A DNA stretch of 25,440 bases from Verrucomicrobiota bacterium (GCA_903970455.1 CAJCIW010000082.1:1-25440); one strand, 5' to 3'; positions 1 to 7,332 are shown, counted from the first letter of the stretch. Numbers and translations: made by a program. Notes: a model not told the origin generated them from the letters alone.

Positions 1-150
1 TTGAACCTCCCCCGCCTAAAGTCGGGGGATTCTTGCTTCATCGCTCTCCTTAAGGAGTCGCTCCACAAGCTTTTAAGACCGTCATCCCAACGGCCTTTTC
101 AAGGATCGCGCTATTGAGGTCCCGGTCAATGACCAGTGAACAATTGGGAC
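1..150 (-). ncRNA. Candidate omega RNA (TnpB guide RNA scaffold) at the tnpB 3' end
   Basis: In characterised IS200/IS605 TnpB systems the guide RNA scaffold comes from the last roughly 100 nt of tnpB plus the right end, and the guide is the flanking DNA just past the element. Here tnpB ends at 50 and the RE hairpin is at 8-29, so the scaffold would occupy about 1-150 on the minus strand. The guide would lie outside the window. The 5' limit is a guess from family knowledge, and no promoter or processing site was identified. Confidence 0.35.
8..29 (-). repeat. Right-end (RE) hairpin of the IS200/IS605 element
   Basis: TCCCCCG (8-14) pairs with CGGGGGA (23-29) around an 8-nt loop, 21 bp beyond the tnpB stop codon. 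A G/C stem with an A/T-containing loop shortly after tnpB is the sub-terminal hairpin that TnpA recognises in this family. In TnpB systems it also forms the 3' part of the guide RNA scaffold. The stem is seen directly; its role is from family knowledge. Confidence 0.75.
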
Positions 151-1201
151 ATCGATAGTAACGATCGCTTAATTTCATTTTTTTCTTACATCTGCAACCA
201 CTGCATGTTTGCGTACTGGGAAAGTACTGCGACGTTTCCACAAAGTGTTTTCCCAATGCCTTTGCTTTGTATTCAAGGCATCTTAAAAAGTGGCGCCAAC
301 TTGCATCGGCTATGGCTCGGGACATACTTTTTGTCCCTTTCTCGATGAGATTTGCAATTTTGAGTCCCTCTACACAAATGATGTCGTGGCTCTTGACTAC
401 ATTTGTCGATAGTTTGTGTGCAAAATCTTCTCTGCAATGCTTGATTTTGGCATGCAGTTTAGCGAGTTGTTTTTTGGCTTTTAACCAATTTTTACTAAAT
501 TTGACTTTTTTCGAAAGTCGTCTGGATAAGACACGGAGTCGAGGTAAATATTCAGCTAAGAAGCGGGGATTGGACACATACGTGGACTTGTTATTGCTCC
601 CCGATGCCATTGTGGCAAACCGTGTTAATCCCATGTCAATGCCTACGGCTTTTTCTTCTTGTATGGGGACGGCTGGCGGATCTGGAATTTCGCATTCTGT
701 GGAAAAGGCGATGTACCAGTGCTCTCCCTCTCGAGTAATCGTTGTCTGTTTGATCGTTCCTTCTATCTCGCGCGACTTGTGGAATCTTGTCCACCCAATC
801 TTGGGTAAATAAACGTTGTCTCCTTCGACTTTGACACCTTGCGGATAGCGGAAACTATCCCGAACGCCTTTGCATTTGAAGCGTGGAAATCCTGGCTTTT
901 TACCTAATTTTACATTTTGGAAGAAGTTTTGAAAGGCCCTCTCTAAATTTTGGAGGGCTTGTTGGAGGACCTGTGAATGAATCTCTTTCAACCATTGAGT
1001 CCTTTCTTGCTTCTTAAGGGATACGAGCTCGTTGTTTTGGTCGTAATGTTTGACCGATTTCCCTTCTTTTTCATAGGCTGTCTTCCTTTGCTCAAGCCCT
1101 CGATTGTAAAGAAAACGAGAAGCCCCAGCATACTGGGCAAATAGTTGCCTACGACTTGTTGTGGGGTCAAGGCGGTATTTAAATCCCTTTTTCAAAAGCA
1201 T
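50..1201 (-). CDS. tnpB: RNA-guided endonuclease TnpB (IS200/IS605 OrfB), 383 aa
   Basis: TnpB proteins are RuvC-fold nucleases carried by IS200/IS605 elements; characterised members cut DNA with a guide RNA from the element's right end. The N-terminal helix-turn-helix starts MLLKKGFKYRL. The three RuvC acidic residues are all present: D189 in GIDMGLTR, E278 in CVEGL and D361 in DRDLNSA. The zinc finger C333-x2-C336...C351-x2-C354 is complete. Length is normal for the family. The open frame extends upstream to 1684, but those extra codons run antisense through tnpA and cinA, so the ATG at 1199-1201 is chosen. The gene looks undamaged while its partner tnpA is broken, so the protein may still be an active nuclease. 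Activity is inference. Confidence 0.9.
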   Translation of the reverse strand: MLLKKGFKYRLDPTTSRRQLFAQYAGASRFLYNRGLEQRKTAYEKEGKSVKHYDQNNELVSLKKQERTQWLKEIHSQVLQQALQNLERAFQNFFQNVKLGKKPGFPRFKCKGVRDSFRYPQGVKVEGDNVYLPKIGWTRFHKSREIEGTIKQTTITREGEHWYIAFSTECEIPDPPAVPIQEEKAVGIDMGLTRFATMASGSNNKSTYVSNPRFLAEYLPRLRVLSRRLSKKVKFSKNWLKAKKQLAKLHAKIKHCREDFAHKLSTNVVKSHDIICVEGLKIANLIEKGTKSMSRAIADASWRHFLRCLEYKAKALGKHFVETSQYFPSTQTCSGCRCKKKMKLSDRYYRCPNCSLVIDRDLNSAILEKAVGMTVLKACGATP

Positions 1202-1223
1202 CCTACTATGATGAATTTGGCCT

Positions 1224-1469
1224 ATGAAAAAGTCAATGGATTTGAGGCATGGAACAACATGCGTATTTGCAATGCACGTACACTTGGTCTTTGTTACAAA
1301 GTATCGAAGGAAAGTATTCACGCAACAAGTGATGCGTGAATTGAAGTTGATATTCACAAGCGTATGTAAAGACTTTGAGGCAACGCTTATAGAATTCAAT
1401 GATATAGGCGAAACGGCGCGATTCATCTCGGCCCTAAAGGGACCGAGTTTTCTCGCGTCCAGTGGATAA
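1224..1469 (+). pseudogene. tnpA: Decayed IS200/IS605 transposase tnpA (5' part only)
   Basis: Residues 8-59 match the start of a Y1 transposase: RHG...MHVHLVFVTKYRRKVF, then VCKDFEATLIEFN. The family continues with a DHVHLL segment carrying the HUH metal-binding pair, and later the catalytic tyrosine. Here the HUH segment is absent: EFND runs straight into IGETARFISALKG. The last part weakly resembles the family's NSLKGVSS helix, which would mean an internal deletion rather than a plain truncation. The frame stops at 1469 after 81 codons, against about 130-150 normally. The 3' part overlaps the cinA C-terminus on the other strand. It faces away from tnpB with a 22-bp gap. Confidence 0.75.
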
Positions 1470-2696
1470 AGGAAACGCCGGAATCCCCTTTTCCACCTTT
1501 CTCCACAGAGCGGCAAGAAGCTTTTGCGTCGTGGACAGAGTAATTGTCTGTCGGTTGCCGAAAGCTTGAAACGTGCCGACATCCGGGGGTTTTCCCCGTT
1601 CGCCGATTGCAGCGCAGATCGTGCCCACGGGTTTTTGTTCCGTTCCACCGGAGGGACCTGCGATGCCGGAGACAGCAATCGCAAAATCAGCTGCGCTCTT
1701 TTTAAAAACGCCTTCCAACATTTCTAGAACGATCTGTTCGCTGACTGCGCCTTGAGAATGGAGCGTTTTTTTGGAAACCCCCAAGAGCTGCTCTTTCATC
1801 CCATTGGAATAGACGACAAATCCGCCTAAGAAATATTCAGACGCTCCGGGAATAGAAGTTGTGTGCATCGAAAGCATGCCGCCGGTGCACGATTCCGCAA
1901 ACGCTAAAGTTTTTTTATGCTTGATGAACCAATCCTGGAGGGCCTCTTCGATTTTTCCGTTTTTAGAAGCGTATTGGTAATTGCTGAACTGCTGCGAGAG
2001 CTCTTTTTCAAAAGCTTCGAGCTGCTTTTTGTCCGAGGAACGCAACGAAACACTCAGTGTACCATACGCAGGATAGATGCCTGCTTCAACGGCGGGATAG
2101 CGCTTGCTAAGAGTGCGCAAATGGGGATCGATCAAACCTTCATGGACGAGGCAAAAGAAAAGCTGCGCTGCATTTCTCTTCTCTTTGACAGGAGATTGTT
2201 GTTGGATCCCAGGGAGGACCTGCTCAAGAAACATCGGCTCCATCTCTTTTGGAACGCCGGGCATCAGGATCAATGTTTTGCCCCCTTCCGAAAAAATGAG
2301 GCCGGGTGCGGTCCCAATCCGATTGGGGAAAGTTTTCGCTTTCGACGGAACAGTCGCCTGGTTTTCCACCTGCACGCTTATTTTTCCAAACCGCCGTTTG
2401 ATGTCTTCCGCAATCGTCTGATCTAAATAAAAATCGGAGTGAAAAAGTTCAGCCGCAACTTCTCGCGTGCGATCGTCGAGCGTCGGGCCGAGCCCTCCGG
2501 TAGCGATGATGAGGTCGGCACGCTGGAAAGCTTCTCGAAAGCCGGCCTCCAGCGCTTTTTCCTCATCGGGAAGGGCCGTTTGACGTGCGACGGGATATCC
2601 TGCAAGGAGCAAATGGCGGCTGATGAATGCCGTATTGGTATTGACGATGGCTCCACGGAGAATTTCGTCTCCGATCGAGATGAGTTCGATGATCAT
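1434..2696 (-). CDS. cinA: CinA: MoCF/competence-damage domain fused to NMN deamidase, 420 aa
   Basis: CinA proteins join an N-terminal molybdopterin-binding-like (COG1058) domain, linked to ADP-ribose pyrophosphatase activity, to a C-terminal PncC domain that deamidates nicotinamide mononucleotide in NAD salvage. The N-terminal domain shows ISIGDEILRGAIVNTN and ATGGLGPTLDD. The C-terminal domain shows FAESCTGGMLS, FVVYSNGMKEQLLGV and VSGIAGPSGG with PVGT. The open frame continues upstream of 2696, but MIIELISIGDE is the canonical start; its ATG overlaps the upstream gene's stop by 4 bp, indicating translational coupling. It is last in the nrdR-dksA-lspA run. The final residues (about STGREKTRSL) run antisense into the tnpA remnant, so the natural C-terminus may have been replaced when the IS arrived. 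Confidence 0.93.
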   Translation of the reverse strand: MIIELISIGDEILRGAIVNTNTAFISRHLLLAGYPVARQTALPDEEKALEAGFREAFQRADLIIATGGLGPTLDDRTREVAAELFHSDFYLDQTIAEDIKRRFGKISVQVENQATVPSKAKTFPNRIGTAPGLIFSEGGKTLILMPGVPKEMEPMFLEQVLPGIQQQSPVKEKRNAAQLFFCLVHEGLIDPHLRTLSKRYPAVEAGIYPAYGTLSVSLRSSDKKQLEAFEKELSQQFSNYQYASKNGKIEEALQDWFIKHKKTLAFAESCTGGMLSMHTTSIPGASEYFLGGFVVYSNGMKEQLLGVSKKTLHSQGAVSEQIVLEMLEGVFKKSAADFAIAVSGIAGPSGGTEQKPVGTICAAIGERGKPPDVGTFQAFGNRQTITLSTTQKLLAALWRKVEKGIPAFPLSTGREKTRSL

Positions 2697-3514
2697 TCTC
2701 TTCCTAATTGAAGAACTTCGATACCTTTCTGTTTTAACTGAGGATGATTTTTGATCCAAGCAAGAGATTGTTTGCCGATCCGGATCGGGGCATTGATACG
2801 CGCGCCTTTGCAGTGAAAAGGCGTGGGAAGCGTGTTGCTGCGCATCCATCGAATAAGCTGAGTAAAAAGAGCGGTATTTGGAAAATCCCCCGAATCGATG
2901 ATTTTCACCACCTGCCGGGTTGTTGGATCCTGGTAGAGCTGCGGATAAGAAATTTGCACTCCCCAAGAAATGCTCTCGGGGCTGAGGACCATAGGATGGA
3001 ATTTCCCATCCAGATCAGAATAAAAGAAATGATGGGCCTGCAATTGGATCACCGGTTTTACGGGTTTGATCAAAAATTTCTCATTCCCCGCAGCGATCGC
3101 ATAAAAGGGGGCCAGCGTTGACGATAGGGCGCAGGAGAAGAACCTCCGGAATTCTTCGGGGGGAGGCATTTCTCCCCGTTTTAAAAGGTAGATGTAATCG
3201 GTGTATTTCTCAAGAAAACTCTCTTTGCTGATGATCCCCTGTTCGGATTTAACAGGCTCGCTGACGACGACAAAATAAACACTCCCCAACGCATTCAGCA
3301 ATTCCTCCATTTCCGAGCCATCTAATAAAACCTGCATCTTGATCCACTTGGAAACCTGCAGGATGCCTTCCAGTTTTGGCGAGCTGATGCGGATGGGAGT
3401 TTGCATAAAAACTACGCCTTGTGAGGGTTCGTCGAGTTTTTGGATTATTTTGGCCGCTTTTCGATCCTTTTCGCCTGGGATATTAGTATAGGTAAATTGA
3501 TACAACCCCCGCAA
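2693..3514 (-). CDS. Conserved hypothetical protein, 273 aa
   Basis: I do not recognise a characterised family. The product is a soluble-looking protein with no clear signal peptide or membrane span. It has an N-terminal part rich in K and E, a hydrophobic stretch LLNALGSVYFVVVSEP near residues 74-89, and aromatic-rich segments (HHFFYSDLDGKFHPM, WGVQISYPQLYQD). It lies between lspA (25-bp gap) and cinA (4-bp overlap), so it is almost certainly cotranscribed with them. The frame opens with a TTG at 3514 and no strong ribosome-binding site. An ATG at 3406 (MQTPIRI...) is a possible shorter start. The intact length and operon position support a real gene, probably lineage-specific. Confidence 0.75.
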   Translation of the reverse strand: MRGLYQFTYTNIPGEKDRKAAKIIQKLDEPSQGVVFMQTPIRISSPKLEGILQVSKWIKMQVLLDGSEMEELLNALGSVYFVVVSEPVKSEQGIISKESFLEKYTDYIYLLKRGEMPPPEEFRRFFSCALSSTLAPFYAIAAGNEKFLIKPVKPVIQLQAHHFFYSDLDGKFHPMVLSPESISWGVQISYPQLYQDPTTRQVVKIIDSGDFPNTALFTQLIRWMRSNTLPTPFHCKGARINAPIRIGKQSLAWIKNHPQLKQKGIEVLQLGRE

Positions 3515-3539
3515 AAAGAACCGAAAAATCGACAGAACC

Positions 3540-4076
3540 TCACTTTGTAGACATCCTCTTAGAAGGCTGAGTGCGTCTGATTTTACTGAGTAAAGATTCT
3601 GCCAGCAAAAGAACGATGCCTACAAAAATAGAGCTGTCGGCGATGTTGAAGACAGGATAAGAATGCCCCCAAAAAATAAAATAGAACATGTCGACGACAT
3701 GTCCATAGATAAAATAATCGAGGACATTTCCGAAGGCTCCTGTGGCAACCAACATCAAGGAAAATTTCCGGTAGCTGCTCGCTTTGACAAAAAAGAGGTA
3801 ACTGAACAAACCGCCGATGATTACCAGTCGAGCATAGAGAAGGTATTGTTGAAAGGAAGAGAAGACTCCCCATGCCGCTCCCTTATTGGCGACATGGACG
3901 ATAGAAAAATCGATCCCATGCCATCCGCGGAAAACGGCGATTCCTCCGTAGGGATAGGAGGGCTGCGAAGCGTTGATCAGAGGAATTTGATAATGGATAT
4001 AAGCCTTTAAGAAAGCATCGGCCATAAAAATGGAAAGAGCACATCCGATAAAAATAAAGGCTTTTTTCCAGTTCAT
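3540..4076 (-). CDS. lspA: Lipoprotein signal peptidase (signal peptidase II), 178 aa
   Basis: LspA is an inner-membrane aspartyl protease that removes the signal peptide of diacylglyceryl-modified prolipoproteins. Four hydrophobic segments fit the usual four-helix topology. The conserved blocks are GAFGNVLDYFIYGHVVDMF and FNIADSSI; by alignment to known LspA enzymes the catalytic pair would be D129 (in GHVVD) and D147 (in FNIAD). The substrate-side motif HVANKGAAWG near residues 61-70 corresponds to the family's N-x-GAAWG. Length is normal. It starts 1 bp after the dksA-like stop codon, so the two are translationally linked. I recall a dksA-lspA pair in Chlamydia genomes. Confidence 0.95.
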   Translation of the reverse strand: MNWKKAFIFIGCALSIFMADAFLKAYIHYQIPLINASQPSYPYGGIAVFRGWHGIDFSIVHVANKGAAWGVFSSFQQYLLYARLVIIGGLFSYLFFVKASSYRKFSLMLVATGAFGNVLDYFIYGHVVDMFYFIFWGHSYPVFNIADSSIFVGIVLLLAESLLSKIRRTQPSKRMSTK

Positions 4077-4077
4077 T

Positions 4078-4443
4078 TTATAGCAACCCTTTCTCGAGCT
4101 TTTCTTGCGCTTTGACAGTCATCGTGGCGTAAGGAATCGCTTCCAGACGTGCCAAGGGAATCTCTTCTCCCGTAATGTCGCAGATCCCATAGGTTCCATC
4201 GTTGATCTTGTCTATTGCGCGTTCGATTTGACGAAGGATACCAAATTCTTTGCTGGTCACTTCTAGTGAAATGGTGCGGTTAAAATCATCTGTCCCTTCA
4301 TCGGCCTGATGCTGAGAATACCCTTTGGTCTCATCTGTTGTTTTGGCATCCTCGGTTGTATCGCGGATCAAATTGCTCATTTGGTCCCGCATCTCTTCCA
4401 ACCGTTTTCTAAACCGAGCAACATCTGCCTTTTTTAATGTCAT
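4078..4443 (-). CDS. dksA: DksA/TraR-family protein lacking three of four zinc cysteines, 121 aa
   Basis: DksA-type proteins enter the RNA polymerase secondary channel with a coiled coil and tune transcription initiation. The N-terminal 80 residues are helical with an acidic tip region (ADEGTDDF), followed by the family globular segment YGICDITGEEIPLARLEAIP. The zinc finger normally has the form CxxC-17-CxxC. Here the equivalent positions are C88, T91, T109 and A112, so zinc cannot be bound in the usual way. The surrounding fold residues (GEEIPLARLEA) are well kept, so this is a zinc-independent variant rather than a decaying gene. I recall that Chlamydia DksA is similar, which needs an alignment. 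It is third-last in the operon, between nrdR (9-bp gap) and lspA (1-bp gap). Confidence 0.88.
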   Translation of the reverse strand: MTLKKADVARFRKRLEEMRDQMSNLIRDTTEDAKTTDETKGYSQHQADEGTDDFNRTISLEVTSKEFGILRQIERAIDKINDGTYGICDITGEEIPLARLEAIPYATMTVKAQEKLEKGLL

Positions 4444-4452
4444 TTGTTGTTC

Positions 4453-4941
4453 CTACCCCTTATTTGAAAGTTCAAATTGCAAATCTATTCCATCCTTGGG
4501 ATTGATATTCTCAATCGCATCCATGAGTTCATCGACGTCTTTAAAGCGGCGATAGACACAGGCGAAACGAATGTAGGCGATCGTGTCCAAGGCCTGTAAA
4601 TGCTTCATCACCGTTTCCCCAAGCTCAGAGGTCTTGATTTCCCTCACCTGTTTTTCCATCAGCTCGGAAGTGATCTGATAAGCGAGCGCTCTCACCTGAT
4701 CATGGCTGATTCGCGTATGCCGGCATGCCGCGTCCAATCCCCGAATTAATTTGTCCTGTCTAAAATCCTCATAACGTCCATCTCGCTTTTGCACCTGGAT
4801 TGTCAAATCGATCGTTTCAAATGTGGTGAACCGACGCAGACATTTCAAACATTCACGGCGCCTCCGGACAGAATTGCTCTCCGTGACGTTCCTAGAATCT
4901 GTGACTTTTGATTCCTCATGGTTGCAAAATGGGCAGCGCAT
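4453..4941 (-). CDS. nrdR: Transcriptional repressor NrdR, 162 aa
   Basis: NrdR is a nucleotide-sensing repressor of ribonucleotide reductase genes. The N-terminal zinc ribbon is complete (C3, C6, C31, C34 in MRCPFC and CLKC), with the DSRNV and VRRRREC segments typical of the family. The rest is an ATP-cone domain (VQKRDGRYEDFRQDKLIRGL onward) ending with the family's IAYIRFACVYRRFKDVDEL. The ATG at 4939-4941 is preferred over the adjacent upstream TTG: it gives the canonical MRCPFC start and has AGAGG eight bases upstream (4950-4954). It is the first gene of the five-gene minus-strand run. A TATAAA box is visible about 30 bp upstream but no convincing -35, and no NrdR-box palindrome was recognised. 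Confidence 0.96.
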   Translation of the reverse strand: MRCPFCNHEESKVTDSRNVTESNSVRRRRECLKCLRRFTTFETIDLTIQVQKRDGRYEDFRQDKLIRGLDAACRHTRISHDQVRALAYQITSELMEKQVREIKTSELGETVMKHLQALDTIAYIRFACVYRRFKDVDELMDAIENINPKDGIDLQFELSNKG

Positions 4942-5039
4942 CAATTGGTCCTCTATGGTCCGGAAATTTTATAATTTCTGATGCTTTTCTATATACTTTA
5001 AGGTTTTTTTGAAAGCAGTTATTCACCTCGACATAACAT

Positions 5040-5055
5040 AAATTAAATTTAATTT
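5040..5055. repeat. 16-bp perfect A/T palindrome between the symporter gene and nrdR
   Basis: AAATTAAATTTAATTT is its own reverse complement and starts directly after the symporter stop codon (minus strand), about 100 bp upstream of nrdR. It could be a weak terminator, a binding site, or chance in A/T-rich DNA. No T-tract with a G/C stem is present, so it is not a classical terminator. Confidence 0.35.
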
Positions 5056-6207
5056 TTAACACTTTGTGTATTTTTTTCCAAACACACAGCTGAAATGCAG
5101 GGCAAAAGCCCCATTGCCGAGTACGTTAGCGCAAGTGATCACCGGATCAAAAAGAATATAAAGGGCCGTCATGAGCGACATCATTTCTGCATTAAACCCC
5201 AGGCAGCTCTCCAAGATCGGGAGCATCACGATGATCCCGCCGCCGGGAATGGCGGCAACCGAGAATTTGGCCATCACAAAATAAAAAGCAAAGACCAAGT
5301 AAACAAAAAAATCAGGCTGCGCAAATCCAAAGTTTTTCAACACAGCAAATGCAAAGATGGGAATAGCAAAACAATCGCCGATCAGATGGATGTTCACTGT
5401 CGCAGGGACTACTGCGCGCGCGACGTCGGGATGGGAAGAATTTTTTTCTGCTCCGACAATCGTCAGCGGCATCGCGGCAGCGCTCGACATCGAACCAAAC
5501 CCGGCAATCCCCGCGGGCAACATATTTTTGATACTGCCTGCTGCTTTGAACACACTAAAACGATTAGCCGACCAATAAAGCAAGGCAATATAAGAAAACA
5601 CAGCCAAAGCGACAACAAGAAAAATCTGTGCGTAATCGCGTAAAATGCCAACGATCACTCCGTCATGAGAAAGTTTAAGGGCAAAACCCGCAATGAAGAG
5701 CGGCATAGCGATCAGAATTCCTCGCAAAAGGAAATGGACCCATTTTTCGAGAGGTTTGACTAATTTTTCCGCAAGGTCTTTCTTTGCCAGTGAAAACACA
5801 ATTCCCAAAATCATGCCCGCAAACATCGCATGGGAATTGGAAACGCATTTTGGCAAATGAAAGTTCCAGGCCGGCTGCAATCCCGCTTGATCCTGCGGCA
5901 TCACAATCGCGAGATCAAAATGATGGACCAGCATGCCGAAATTGTAACTGATCAACGTCGACAAAAAATTAGAGCAGCAGATAGCTGCCAATAAATAAAC
6001 GAGCATCCGCGTCGCGGACTTTGACAATTGGACGGCAGTCTTAAAAAGCAGTCCAAAAATCACAAACGGCAAAACGAACATAATGAGCGATTTGATCGAC
6101 AGCGCGGCAGCGAAAAACATCGACTGCACATGCTCGGGAATCCACGGATTCAATAACGAAGAACAAAGGATCACGCCTAATAAAATAAATGGCATTTTGT
6201 GAAACAT
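5056..6207 (-). CDS. Divergent dicarboxylate/amino-acid:cation symporter (DAACS/GltP type), 383 aa
   Basis: DAACS proteins import glutamate, aspartate, neutral amino acids or C4-dicarboxylates with Na+ or H+. Hydrophobic segments cover most of the protein. Family landmarks are the HP1-like serine motif SSAAAMPLT (241-249), the HP2-like AIPGGGIIV (319-327) and the last helix DPVITCANVLGNG (354-366). The unwound TM7 motif, NMDGT in characterised members, reads NIHLIGDC (272-279) here, and the Asp/Arg substrate motif of the last helix is also altered, so the substrate may differ. The ATG at 6207 has GGAG seven bases upstream (6215-6218). A promoter-like sequence overlaps the 3' end of the upstream gene, giving a leader of about 125 nt. 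Substrate unknown. Confidence 0.82.
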   Translation of the reverse strand: MFHKMPFILLGVILCSSLLNPWIPEHVQSMFFAAALSIKSLIMFVLPFVIFGLLFKTAVQLSKSATRMLVYLLAAICCSNFLSTLISYNFGMLVHHFDLAIVMPQDQAGLQPAWNFHLPKCVSNSHAMFAGMILGIVFSLAKKDLAEKLVKPLEKWVHFLLRGILIAMPLFIAGFALKLSHDGVIVGILRDYAQIFLVVALAVFSYIALLYWSANRFSVFKAAGSIKNMLPAGIAGFGSMSSAAAMPLTIVGAEKNSSHPDVARAVVPATVNIHLIGDCFAIPIFAFAVLKNFGFAQPDFFVYLVFAFYFVMAKFSVAAIPGGGIIVMLPILESCLGFNAEMMSLMTALYILFDPVITCANVLGNGAFALHFSCVFGKKYTKC

Positions 6208-6269
6208 AACAGATCTCCACGAAGGTTAATTTTAAGTTTGGGAAAAATTGAGAGGAAAAAGAAGATATT

Positions 6270-6285
6270 ACCGGCGGAGGCCGGT
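6270..6285 (-). promoter_or_regulatory. Hairpin in the symporter 5' leader
   Basis: ACCGGC (6270-6275), loop GGAG, GCCGGT (6280-6285): a perfect 6-bp G/C-rich stem in otherwise A/T-rich DNA. It lies between the predicted promoter (6342-6369) and the symporter start (6207), so it would be part of the leader RNA. On the minus strand it is followed by TAATATCTTCTTTTT rather than an immediate T-run. It could be a weak terminator of the upstream hydrolase gene, an attenuator, or a stabilising stem. Confidence 0.4.
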
Positions 6286-6341
6286 GGTCGTGGAGAAACG
6301 GGTGGTAGTTGATAATAGTTCAATTAATAACATATAAGGAC

Positions 6342-6369
6342 AGTATAGCAGATTAGAAATTTTTGTCAT
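6342..6369 (-). promoter_or_regulatory. Sigma70-type promoter for the symporter gene
   Basis: Reading the minus strand, ATGACA (6364-6369), 16 bp, TATACT (6342-6347). Each box matches the consensus at five of six positions. The -35 box overlaps the end of the hydrolase coding sequence (stop at 6353-6355). Transcription would start near 6335 and leave a leader of about 125 nt that contains the 6270-6285 hairpin. Confidence 0.5.
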
Positions 6370-7324
6370 TAGAAGGATCAGCGGGTAAGGATTGTTTTTC
6401 CTCGATCCAGCCAAGAAGTAACTGGTCTAACCATTGGATTTCCGTTCTACCTAAAAATCCCATATGGCTACCGAACCTTGTTGTCCATAAGTGAACGTGG
6501 CCTGAAATTGAAATATTTTTTAGCGGATCTACCGATATAAAAGGATCATCCTCAGCGGAGAGAATATGAGTTGTCACGCCGATTGTACTTAAAAAATGCT
6601 TACTACTGCATTTTTGATAATAGTCATCAGCTCCAGCATATCCCCATGAAGGACCTGTGATTTTGTCATCAAATTTGTAGAGAGAATGGAATTTTTCCGA
6701 GGTCCACGGTGTGGATTGCTTGGAGATATGTTTGAGGAAGTATCGACGATAAAAAATGTGAATTTTTTTCTCTATCAAGCGAACTGTGTGTTGAAGATCA
6801 AAAGGGGGACATATCGCTATGAATGTTTTGACGAGCTTTTCACTGTCAGGACCCAGTTCACCCGCTAATTTTAATACTGTATTAGCTCCCAGGGAAAATC
6901 CGACCAAATAAATTTCTGAATGGGGAGTTTTTTCTTTTAAGGCTTGAATCACTTTTAAAATATCATCGCTATTTCCTGCATGATAAGGCAGCTTCGACAA
7001 CCCTTTTCCAGATCCGCAGCCCCTTAAGTTAATCCTTACGACTTTATGCCCCTTTTCATGCAATTTTCGAGCCATTCTGACCATGTAGTTGGACTGATGA
7101 CTCCCCCCTAATCCATGGATCATAACAATTGTTTTATTCTCCTCTTGCCAGCCGGATGGGATAGAGAGTTCGCACGAGAGCTTGTCCCCATTGCCAATGT
7201 CTACCAACCATTGATGGGAAGCAGGAGCTTTTCCCTTTGGAATATAAGCAGCGGTAATCATCTGAAGATGAGTTGAAGACAACCCAAATAAAGGCTTAAA
7301 ATTAAGTTTTTTACTTTTATACAT
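6353..7324 (-). CDS. YheT-type alpha/beta hydrolase, about 323 aa
   Basis: This belongs to the YheT/ABHD1-3 branch of alpha/beta hydrolases, putative esterases whose bacterial substrate is mostly unknown. The N-terminal signature FKPLFGLSSTHLQMI corresponds to the family's FKPP...NPHLQT. The oxyanion-region motif is MIHGLGGSHQSNYM and the nucleophile elbow is GFSLGAN, with the family RINLRGCGSG. The acid SAEDDPFIS and catalytic histidine GSHMGFLG are in the expected order, so the triad looks complete. The frame can extend to a TTG at 7381, but the ATG at 7322-7324 fits the family start better. It is divergent from uup, with only 57 bp between the two starts. Confidence 0.88.
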   Translation of the reverse strand: MYKSKKLNFKPLFGLSSTHLQMITAAYIPKGKAPASHQWLVDIGNGDKLSCELSIPSGWQEENKTIVMIHGLGGSHQSNYMVRMARKLHEKGHKVVRINLRGCGSGKGLSKLPYHAGNSDDILKVIQALKEKTPHSEIYLVGFSLGANTVLKLAGELGPDSEKLVKTFIAICPPFDLQHTVRLIEKKIHIFYRRYFLKHISKQSTPWTSEKFHSLYKFDDKITGPSWGYAGADDYYQKCSSKHFLSTIGVTTHILSAEDDPFISVDPLKNISISGHVHLWTTRFGSHMGFLGRTEIQWLDQLLLGWIEEKQSLPADPSNDKNF

Positions 7325-7332
7325 AATAGAGT

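Larger units (their letters stand above)
1..1450. mobile_element. IS200/IS605-family element, left end and tnpA decayed
   Basis: The element has tnpB on the minus strand, a right-end hairpin at the very start of the window, and a divergent tnpA remnant on the plus strand. This is the IS605-type layout, with divergent genes and no terminal inverted repeats. The minus strand finishes ...GGTTCAA at base 1, like the right ends of this family, so the contig seems to begin at the element boundary. The tnpA 3' part and the left end are missing or unrecognisable. Without a functional TnpA the copy should not move by itself. The inner boundary beside cinA is uncertain, between about 1400 and 1450. Confidence 0.8.

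Noticed and set aside
267..812. 181-codon plus-strand frame inside tnpB
   Set aside because: It is the reverse-strand shadow of a clearly conserved TnpB sequence and has no recognisable motif or RBS.
1202..1684. N-terminal extension of the tnpB frame to 544 codons
   Set aside because: The extra codons run antisense through tnpA and cinA and show no family similarity; the ATG at 1201 gives the canonical TnpB start and length.
6270..6285. Hairpin as the terminator of the YheT-type gene
   Set aside because: It is not followed directly by a T-run on either strand, and the symporter promoter lies upstream of it, so it fits better as a leader element.
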